The notes under the pieces: generated by a model
What the model saw: the letters and a program-made list of their open reading frames with translations, nothing else
What the model was told of the DNA's origin: nothing
Database searches by the model: none
In this document: positions 42,014 through 47,957 of the stretch, in pieces
How the letters are laid out: the number at the start of each line of letters is the position of its first letter
Position numbering within the stretch: position 1 is the first letter of the stretch
Translations under genes and position numbers: made by a program
From: Bacteroidales bacterium
GTDB lineage: Bacteria; Bacteroidota; Bacteroidia; Bacteroidales; P3
DNA: 47,957 nucleotides
Direction of reading: 5' to 3'
Assembly: GCA_017448185.1 (NCBI GenBank)
Contig: JAFSLX010000003.1
Span: 1-47,957 of the forward strand

Positions 42014-43186
42014 ATGGTAGACGCTGCCACGCTCACTTTCGCTTGGGAACATCGCTTCGACGATGCAGTGAGCCTGATGCTCCAGAAGCATCCGGGAGTT
42101 AATCTTCCTGCAGCGGCACAGCAGATAGAAGGTTGGCAAACAGCGAGGATAAAATGGCCTTCGCTTGCTACCGAGCAGCACTTCCTCTTCCCTCCACGAC
42201 TCAATCGGGAACAAGCTTCTTCCGAAGCCACAGCACAATACAAAGCCGAGATTGCCGGACCCATTAGCCTCGGGGCTGACCTTACCGGTGGCATGGGCAT
42301 CGACTCCCTTTTCCTTTCCAAACAATCCAACCGCTTCGACTATATCGAGCAGAACCCAGCGCTTTACGAAATAGCCAAGGTCAATCTACACCTGCTGAGA
42401 GGCGACCGCGTGTCATGCCATAACACCGATTGCATCCAATGGCTTCAACAGCAAAACGATAGATTCGATTTGCTGTTTATCGACCCTGCCCGCCGCGACG
42501 ATGCAGGGCGCAAGGTGTCTGCCTTTGAGCATTGCCAACCTAATTTGCTGCAGCATCTTGAGCTGCTCATGCAGCATTGCGACCGCATGATGGTAAAGGC
42601 TTCACCCATGATTGACCTCAACCTCGCCATTTCCCAACTGCAGTTTGTCAATCAAATACATATCGTTGCTGTTCACGGCGAATGCAAAGAAGTGCTTTTC
42701 ATGCTCAGCCATAACACCGTCGAGCCCGAAATCATCTGCACCCATCTGATGCCCAACGAACGCACACAACAAAAGTTTCTCCGCTCCGAGGAGCAACTGT
42801 GCACTCCCATTTTCGCCCCTCAAATCGGCCACTACCTCTACGAGCCCAACCCCGCCTTAATGAAGGGCGGTGTTTTCGCATTGATATGCCAGTGGTTCGA
42901 GGTGATGAAACTCGACCGCAACACCCATCTCTACACCTCCGACAGTCTCACCCCCTTCCCAGGCCGCAGGTTCGAGGTGATAGCCGAGGTGGCACTCGAC
43001 CGCAAAGCACTGTCACCCTTTCTGCCCGACGGCAAAGCCCACGTCATCGCACGCAACTATCCCGTCGCTGCCGACCGTTTGCAGCAGCAACTGAAAATAA
43101 AAGAGGGTGGCGACTGCTATATCATAGCCACCACCCTCGCGGGTCGCAAGACTGCTTACATCTGCGAAAGCATTCCCACCAATTAA
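42014..43186 (+). CDS. SAM-dependent methyltransferase with THUMP-like C-terminus
   Basis: A 390-residue protein. A SAM-binding fold occupies about 75-230 (ISLGADLTGGMGIDSLFLS, then FDLLFIDPARRD as the DPPx-like motif). The C-terminal part (FPGRRFEVIAEVALDRK...NYPVAADRLQQQLKIKEGGDCYII) is the THUMP-like domain of this Bacteroidota family, as in P. gingivalis. The substrate is probably an RNA base but is unproven. ATG 42014 is chosen because it begins a typical start 7 bases after yicC; the longer frame lies inside yicC. It ends one base from the convergent nucleotidyltransferase gene. Confidence 0.85.
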   Translation: MVDAATLTFAWEHRFDDAVSLMLQKHPGVNLPAAAQQIEGWQTARIKWPSLATEQHFLFPPRLNREQASSEATAQYKAEIAGPISLGADLTGGMGIDSLFLSKQSNRFDYIEQNPALYEIAKVNLHLLRGDRVSCHNTDCIQWLQQQNDRFDLLFIDPARRDDAGRKVSAFEHCQPNLLQHLELLMQHCDRMMVKASPMIDLNLAISQLQFVNQIHIVAVHGECKEVLFMLSHNTVEPEIICTHLMPNERTQQKFLRSEEQLCTPIFAPQIGHYLYEPNPALMKGGVFALICQWFEVMKLDRNTHLYTSDSLTPFPGRRFEVIAEVALDRKALSPFLPDGKAHVIARNYPVAADRLQQQLKIKEGGDCYIIATTLAGRKTAYICESIPTN

Positions 43187-43187
43187 A

Positions 43188-44078
43188 TCAATACACACCC
43201 TGCTCGTGCAGACGACGCAGGCGTTCCACCACCATGGGACGGTCCTCCTTGTAGGTAACGCCGAACCACTGTGCGGTGGTTTTCAGCACCGTCATTGTGG
43301 CGGTACCGTTATGAATGAAAGTGTTTACAGCGAAGGGAATATAATATTCCGATTTCATCTCTGTTCCGTGCTCCTTCAGGAAGTCGACAAACAGCGCTTC
43401 GCTCTTGGCAAAGTAGTCGGGAGTAAAGCCGAAGAGATTCATACTCACCGTGGCATCGGCTGCCAAGGGGTGCATCGAGCCGTCGGCATCCTTGTATTCT
43501 ATGCCGTTGGCCGTGCGGCCAATCGAAGTGCGCTCGGTCATGCCCACCAGCAGTCCGTTGGCATCGGTCTCACACACGCCGCGGCTCACAGTGCCGTTCT
43601 CGCTCAGGGTGTTCTCCAGGCGGTAGCCCACCATGCAGTACTTTCCTTCCGCTCCGTCAAGGGTATTCAAGTGGCGTGCCATCACCTCGAATGCGTCGCG
43701 GCCATAGAAATCGTCGGCATTGATGATAGCAAACGGCTCGTGGATAACATCTTTGGCCATCAGGATGGCGTGGTTGGTACCCCAGGGTTTCTCGCGTCCT
43801 TCGGGAACACTGAATCCGGCAGGCAGACAGTCAAGTTCCTGATAGACATACTCGACAGCGATACGGCCGCCAAAGTGGTCGGCATTGATGTGACGCTTGA
43901 ACTCCTCCTCGAACGAATGGCGGATAACAAAAACCACCTTGCCGAAGCCGGCACGTATAGCGTCGTTGATGCTATAATCCATAATGATTTCGCCATTGGG
44001 ACCGACACCGTCCATCTGCTTCAGTCCACCGTAACGGCTGCCCATTCCGGCAGCGAGAACAAGTAATGTTGGTTTCAT
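43188..44078 (-). CDS. Nucleotidyltransferase (NDP-sugar pyrophosphorylase type)
   Basis: The N-terminal LVLAAGMGSRYGGLKQMDGVGPNGE is the nucleotide-binding signature of sugar-phosphate nucleotidyltransferases, here in the LKQMDxVGPNGE form used by a Bacteroidota/Firmicutes subfamily. The metal-binding Asp is in AIINADDFYGRDAF. At 296 residues it lacks a C-terminal left-handed helix or bifunctional domain. It should transfer an NMP to a sugar-1-phosphate or related phosphate; the substrate is unknown, and no sugar pathway gene is nearby. It heads toward the methyltransferase gene tail to tail. Confidence 0.85.
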   Translation of the reverse strand: MKPTLLVLAAGMGSRYGGLKQMDGVGPNGEIIMDYSINDAIRAGFGKVVFVIRHSFEEEFKRHINADHFGGRIAVEYVYQELDCLPAGFSVPEGREKPWGTNHAILMAKDVIHEPFAIINADDFYGRDAFEVMARHLNTLDGAEGKYCMVGYRLENTLSENGTVSRGVCETDANGLLVGMTERTSIGRTANGIEYKDADGSMHPLAADATVSMNLFGFTPDYFAKSEALFVDFLKEHGTEMKSEYYIPFAVNTFIHNGTATMTVLKTTAQWFGVTYKEDRPMVVERLRRLHEQGVY

Positions 44079-44103
44079 ACTTTATTATTTATTAATAACT
44101 ATT

Positions 44104-44550
44104 CTATCTTTTCTGCTTGAAAAACCGTTTCAGCAGCTCCTCGCACTCTTCTTTCAGCACACCCCCCTCAACCACGGTCTTGGGATGCAACATCGTGTGG
44201 CCCAGCTGCTCGAATCCACGTTTAGGGTCGGAGGCACCGTAGACGATACGCGACAGCTGGCTCCATCCCGCGGCACCGGCACACATCACACAGGGTTCCA
44301 GCGTGACATACAGCGTGCAGTCGGTCAGGTACTTCCCTCCGAGGCATTCGGCCGCTGCCGTGAAAGCCAGCATCTCGGCATGGGCCGTAACGTCGTGCAA
44401 CAGTTCGGTCTGGTTGTGTGCACGTGCAATGACCCTGTCGCCACACACGATGACCGCACCCACCGGAATCTCGTCCTCGTCGTAGGCCGCACGCGCTTCG
44501 CGCAACGCTTCACGCATATAAAATTCGTCAGGGTTGTCGAATATGCTCAT
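44104..44550 (-). CDS. tadA: tRNA-specific adenosine deaminase
   Basis: The cytidine/deoxycytidylate deaminase fold has both zinc motifs: HAEMLAF (His and catalytic Glu) and PCVMCAGA (two Cys). The C-terminal FKQKR and GASDPKRGFEQ loop are TadA-like rather than free-nucleoside deaminase. At 148 residues it is of normal length. It converts adenosine 34 to inosine in tRNA-Arg(ACG). The start ATG shares a base with the stop of the gene upstream (44550), so it is co-transcribed with the envelope genes 45790-47445. Confidence 0.93.
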   Translation of the reverse strand: MSIFDNPDEFYMREALREARAAYDEDEIPVGAVIVCGDRVIARAHNQTELLHDVTAHAEMLAFTAAAECLGGKYLTDCTLYVTLEPCVMCAGAAGWSQLSRIVYGASDPKRGFEQLGHTMLHPKTVVEGGVLKEECEELLKRFFKQKR

Positions 44551-45290
44551 CAGTCCTGCTTGAATATCATTTCATTGTAAAGTTCCAAATGGCAGCGGCT
44601 TTGCATCACAGTGATGGCACCGTCGCGCTGGAAACTCTCCTGCGACGGCACGAGGATGTTGCTCACCGGCTGGTATTCGTGGATACACTTCCAGTCGATA
44701 TGCGACCCGTCGTCCTCGGTCACGTCGACCCCGTGCTCATCGGTCTCGACAATAAAGGCCAACAGGCCCGACGGTTCGAACATATAGAGCCTTGTGTAAC
44801 GTCCGTTGCACTCCACCTTCACCACGTCGAGCGGCATACTGCCGTCGATCGAGGCCTTGCCAAGGTAGGTCAATATATTGTTGTTGGCACGCCAATTGTA
44901 GAGCGGCCCACGGAAGTCGTAGCCGCTGAGTTGCTTGTGGAACTTGTACCCGTGGGCAAAGGCCCAATCTTTCGCCTTCGGTACATATTCGCGGAGGCGA
45001 TGTTCACCGTCGGTGATAAGGCCGGTCTCCAGATTCCCCTGGTAGCGCACCTCGACGCGGAACTGCTCGGGTGGGGCAAACCACCGCTTCATCCGCAGCG
45101 TGTCGGGCAAACCATAGATGTAGATGTCGGTCTCGATAACCAGCATGCTGTCCGACGGCAGGTGGTCGTGGTTCAGCATGTCGAGGTAGCGGTCGACGAC
45201 CAGCGCCGCCGTATCGGGTATGTACTGGTGGTTCTGCGCCTGCAGGGCAAGCGGCATCAGCAACAGGGCTATCAGCAGGGGTCTTTTCAT
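44550..45290 (-). CDS. LolA-like periplasmic protein
   Basis: A signal peptide (LLIALLLMPLALQA) starts a 246-residue beta-rich protein: ALVVDRYLDMLN, TDIYIYGLPDTLRMKRWFAPPEQFRVEVRYQG, ETGLITDGEHRLREYVP. This is the half-barrel pattern of LolA/outer-membrane lipoprotein-sorting proteins. The classic lolA of Bacteroidota may be elsewhere; this one could be a paralogue. It is in a minus-strand cluster with two lipoproteins (DUF4292 and TPR), all probably periplasmic, and tadA. Confidence 0.7.
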   Translation of the reverse strand: MKRPLLIALLLMPLALQAQNHQYIPDTAALVVDRYLDMLNHDHLPSDSMLVIETDIYIYGLPDTLRMKRWFAPPEQFRVEVRYQGNLETGLITDGEHRLREYVPKAKDWAFAHGYKFHKQLSGYDFRGPLYNWRANNNILTYLGKASIDGSMPLDVVKVECNGRYTRLYMFEPSGLLAFIVETDEHGVDVTEDDGSHIDWKCIHEYQPVSNILVPSQESFQRDGAITVMQSRCHLELYNEMIFKQD

Positions 45291-45295
45291 ATCGT

Positions 45296-45793
45296 TTACT
45301 GTTTTTTGAATGGAAAAGTAAGCTTGTCGACACGCGCACGCGAGGTAATCTTCACCTTCAGGTCGCCTTGTCCCAATTGTCTCGCCATCCGACTAATTTT
45401 CCCACTCATCTCTTCCTCGTCGCTATAGGCAATGCGCTGCAGCTCTTCGAAGGTCACATTGACCGAAGTGGCACGACGCAGCTCGGCATAGGTGCCCTTA
45501 AAATAGCGCTGCATCAGCGGCACACTGACCCACACCGAGTCGGGCGAGGCCATGGCACGCCCCAGCTCGAACAGCTTGCTGCCGTTCACCCATATCAGGC
45601 TGTCTTTTGCCACCCGCAGCTGACCGTTCACGCTCAGCCCGTCCATCTCGGCGGTGAAATTCATCACCATGCACTCGCGTGGCGTATAACCGGCCGTCGC
45701 CTCGGACCTCGACGTCGGGGCCACGTTCTTTGTGCTGCGGCAACCTGTCAGCAGCAACAGCATCGCACACATATAGAGGGCGTATCTTTTCAT
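45296..45793 (-). CDS. DUF4292 lipoprotein
   Basis: Lipobox LLLLTGCRS at residue 17-18 gives a lipid-anchored protein. A 165-residue body contains NFTAEMDGLSVNGQLRVAKDSLIWVNGSKLFELGRAMASPDSVWV, the DUF4292 signature of Bacteroidota. The family resembles LolB/LolA half-barrels and is always near a TPR lipoprotein, as here. Four bases overlap the TPR gene. A role in envelope assembly is likely but unproven. Confidence 0.82.
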   Translation of the reverse strand: MKRYALYMCAMLLLLTGCRSTKNVAPTSRSEATAGYTPRECMVMNFTAEMDGLSVNGQLRVAKDSLIWVNGSKLFELGRAMASPDSVWVSVPLMQRYFKGTYAELRRATSVNVTFEELQRIAYSDEEEMSGKISRMARQLGQGDLKVKITSRARVDKLTFPFKKQ

Positions 45794-47445
45794 AGCGAAG
45801 CTTTAATCTCCTTATAGTGGTTCTGCAAGGTCTCGCTCCCGGGGTCGAGCTTGAGGGCGCGCTCCATGTAGGGCAACGCCTCGCGGTCGCGACCCAGCAG
45901 GTGCAGTATCCAGGCATAGGTGTCGAGGCTGTTGGCGTTGTCGGGCTCGGCCTCGACGGTGCGGCGCGACATCTGCTCGGCCTCGTCGAGGCGCAGGTGC
46001 TGCTCGGCAAGGTAGTAGGCATAGTTGTTCAGCACCGACCACGCATCGGGCGAGGCCTTGAGGGCACGGTCGAAGGCTTGCCAGCAACGGTCGTACTGCC
46101 CGGTGCGGTAGCAGGCTTCGGCCAGCAGGTTGTAGGTGTCGGCCTCGAGGTAATGGTTCGGAAAGCCCCATTTGACTGGATGCTCCAGCTTGGCGATAGC
46201 CTCGTCATAGCGCTCCTGCCTCACGGCCGCCATGGCCTGCAGGAAATAGGGCAGCGTATGCATCGGGAAGAGCCGTTCGGCTCGGCGCGCATAGTCGAGC
46301 ATCGCCGCCTCGCGCTCGGGCACCTCCGAAAGGCAAATCAGCAGGTACTCCCACACGTCGTACTGGCTGCTGTCGCGCAGCAGGGCCAGCTCGAACTGGT
46401 GCGCTGCGGCGGCATATTTCTCCTGCCGCATCAGCACCGTGCCGTAGAAGGCGGCCATCTCGGTGCTGTCGGTGCAGTCGCGCATGGCCATGTCCATCAG
46501 GCGGAAAGTGGTGGCGCTGCGTGTGCCGAAGAACTCCTCGTCGGTATAGAACGAGCCGAGCAGCTGCAGCTTGGTGCGGCTGTCGAGCTGCCGGTTTTCG
46601 AAGGCAAGCAGCATCTCGCGGTCGGCCTCGTCGGGCTTGCCGACGGCTTTGTAGTACTCGGCCAGCTGAATGTGGATATATTGGTCGTCGGGGTCGGCCG
46701 CAAGCACCCGGTCGTAGCACGCCTTGGCCTTGGCATATTTCTTCTGCTTCATATAGGTGGCGGCGAGGATGGCATTGTAGCGCTTGTCGCCCGGCAGGGC
46801 GGCCGCCAGGTTCTCTATTTCGCGCAGCGCCTTGTCGGGCTTGCCGGCAGCCTCCCACAAACGTTGCTTCTGCAGCGACACCGGCTCGCTCACTCCCACG
46901 CGACGCTCGATGCGGTTCAGCACCTCGATGGCGTGCTTCAGGTCGCCTCCCATGGCGTAGGCATTCGACAGGCCATAGCAATAGTCGAGGTTCTCGGGCT
47001 GCAGCTCGACCAGCCGTTTCCACGTGGCAACCAGCGACTTCACATCGCCCGTCCGCTCACAGATATGCTCCTTCAGCAACAGGTACCACTCGTTGCGGTC
47101 GTTCAGCGTCACCGCACGGTCGGCGCAGGCACGCGCACTGTCGGTCCAGCCACGGTTGAGCAGCAGCACCCCCATCTCATACCACGCCACAGCACACCCC
47201 GGCTCCTTCTCCACGATGGCGGCATAGGTGGCCAGCGCCTCCTCGTCGCGGCCGCTCTCCTGCTGGCTCCATGCATCAATCAGGCGCGAATCGGTATTCA
47301 ACTGCTCCTGCGTAACCTCATGAATCGGCTGACGCTCAATACGCTTCACCGTCGGTGCAGCGGCCTTGCGTGTTCCGCAGCCCGCCACCACCGCCGTCAG
47401 CAGCGTCAGACAAAGTATCTTCCTTATTTCAGTGCCTATCGTCAT
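45790..47445 (-). CDS. TPR-repeat lipoprotein
   Basis: The N-terminal signal ends in LLTAVVAGCGT, a lipobox, so it is a periplasmic lipoprotein. About 500 residues of tetratricopeptide repeats follow (roughly 12, for example AVAWYEMGVLLLNRGWTDSARACADRAV and ANSLDTYAWILHLLGRDREALPYMERAL). The composition is GC-rich. It is the first gene of a four-gene minus-strand run with DUF4292, the LolA-like gene and tadA. A minus-strand -7-like TATAATTTG lies near 47472. The long plus-strand frame opposite it is a shadow of its high GC. Confidence 0.85.
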   Translation of the reverse strand: MTIGTEIRKILCLTLLTAVVAGCGTRKAAAPTVKRIERQPIHEVTQEQLNTDSRLIDAWSQQESGRDEEALATYAAIVEKEPGCAVAWYEMGVLLLNRGWTDSARACADRAVTLNDRNEWYLLLKEHICERTGDVKSLVATWKRLVELQPENLDYCYGLSNAYAMGGDLKHAIEVLNRIERRVGVSEPVSLQKQRLWEAAGKPDKALREIENLAAALPGDKRYNAILAATYMKQKKYAKAKACYDRVLAADPDDQYIHIQLAEYYKAVGKPDEADREMLLAFENRQLDSRTKLQLLGSFYTDEEFFGTRSATTFRLMDMAMRDCTDSTEMAAFYGTVLMRQEKYAAAAHQFELALLRDSSQYDVWEYLLICLSEVPEREAAMLDYARRAERLFPMHTLPYFLQAMAAVRQERYDEAIAKLEHPVKWGFPNHYLEADTYNLLAEACYRTGQYDRCWQAFDRALKASPDAWSVLNNYAYYLAEQHLRLDEAEQMSRRTVEAEPDNANSLDTYAWILHLLGRDREALPYMERALKLDPGSETLQNHYKEIKASL

Positions 47446-47540
47446 ATAATTGTTTAGTTCAAATTATATATAACAACTTGCATCCGGCGAAAATATTGTC
47501 CGGAGTATATTTTTTTTTGAATCCGCACAGTCCGTTGCCC

Positions 47541-47621
47541 GGTCGTTGTTCAGTCGTTGTTCAGTCGTTGTTCAGTGTTTGACTGAACAACGGCTGAACA
47601 ACGGCAGAACAATGGCAGAAC
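47541..47621. repeat. Intergenic inverted/tandem repeat element, copy 3
   Basis: Three GTCGTTGTTCA units, then a hairpin AGTCGTTGTTCAGT-GTTTG-ACTGAACAACGGCT, then GAACAACGG-type units. Its first 54 bases are the reverse complement of bases 1-54 of the window except at one position, so copies 1 and 3 form a near-perfect inverted pair across the window. Confidence 0.85.
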
Positions 47622-47629
47622 GAAGCAAT

Positions 47630-47957
47630 ATTAAAAGAAAGCTCCTACGGAGTATATAAATAAATGATATACAATCCTCTATTAAAAGAAAGCTCCTACG
47701 GAGCAATTATGCCATAAGCGTTTCCTTCCAAGAAAAATCCTACGGAGCAATTATGCCATAAGCGTTTCCTTCCAAGAAAAATCCTACGGAGCAATTACGC
47801 CATAAGCGTTTCCTTTCAAGAAAAATCCTACGGAGCAATTACGCCATAAGCGTTTCCTTCCAAGAAAAATCCTACGGAGCAATTACGCCATAAGCGTTTC
47901 CTTCCAAGAAAAATCCTACGGAGCAATTACGCCATAAGCGTTTCCTTCCAAGAAAAA
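47630..47957. repeat. 44-base tandem repeat array, open at the window end
   Basis: The motif TCCTACGGAG recurs at 47694, 47738, 47782, 47826, 47870 and 47914, exactly 44 bases apart; whole units differ only by a T/C and a C/T. An extra partial copy is at 47643. Units begin AGAAAAATCCTACGGAGC and contain AATTAYGCCATAAGCGTTTCC. There are no unique spacers, so it is not a CRISPR. The period is not a multiple of three, so it is not coding. The array runs off the end. Confidence 0.92.

Noticed and set aside
45817..47457. Long plus-strand open frame of 546 codons
   Set aside because: It is antisense to a TPR lipoprotein with a clear lipobox and repeats; high GC keeps the opposite frame open.
47687..47957. 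CRISPR array
   Set aside because: The whole 44-base period is repeated with no unique spacers and no cas gene is present.

Overview
The window is bacterial chromosome from a member of the Bacteroidota, most likely an uncultured Bacteroidales. The evidence is: TAnnTTTG-type -7 promoter elements upstream of many genes; a Bacteroidota-style rpmH; a type IX secretion (T9SS) C-terminal sorting domain at 38201-40096; BspA-type leucine-rich repeats; a C10 peptidase remnant; DUF4292 and DUF6266 proteins; and an EF-G2-type EF-G paralogue. The T9SS signal argues against Bacteroides in the strict sense. No tRNA or rRNA gene was recognised. Both window ends fall in repeats, so this may be a whole contig that broke there.

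Layout. 1-4400: a repeat, a frameshifted DUF389 transporter-like gene and a GLUG-motif surface protein split by an in-frame TGA. 4519-6651: a full-length EF-G2-like gene (fusA2). 6652-24500: an accessory island. 24506-29068: a beta-barrel protein, a STAS-like gene with a broken ATPase partner, an agmatine-deiminase-family/Sel1-repeat pair, and fragments. 29180-31150: a purine permease and a decayed C10 peptidase. 31470-47445: mostly housekeeping genes (gpsA-acyltransferase; RecD-like helicase, secG; rpmH; rlmD; T9SS protein; apbE, yicC, methyltransferase; nucleotidyltransferase, tadA, LolA-like, DUF4292, TPR lipoprotein). 47541-47957: repeats.

The most interesting part is 8541-23789. Thirteen or more genes run in one direction, many with start/stop overlaps of 4-17 bases. 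The operon opens with a protein kinase, a TerY-type vWA protein and a PP2C phosphatase (the TerY-P phosphorylation triad). A TerB-like protein and a large one-pass membrane protein follow. Next is a complete His-Xaa-Ser (Hxs) peptide-modification cassette: two secreted HxsA-like substrates with nearly identical His-Xaa-Ser cores but different C-terminal domains (peptidoglycan-binding versus TonB-C), HxsD, and the radical-SAM proteins HxsB and HxsC. It continues with an unknown protein, a voltage-gated-type K+ channel, a TPR/BspA-LRR protein, a nucleotide-cyclase-like protein, a zinc-ribbon/PH-like protein and an exported NUC1 nuclease. I infer an envelope stress or defence system in which cytoplasmic phosphorylation is coupled to radical-SAM modification of exported proteins; its function is not established.

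The island sits at the 3' end of fusA2. Further copies of that 3' end lie at 24110-24208 (inverted), 24311-24391 (direct) and 28802-29068 (direct, with a 47-base insert), which marks the locus as an insertion or recombination hotspot. Several genes nearby are broken (DUF389, adhesin, ATPase partner of the STAS gene, deiminase at its catalytic Cys codon, an EEP nuclease fragment, C10 peptidase).
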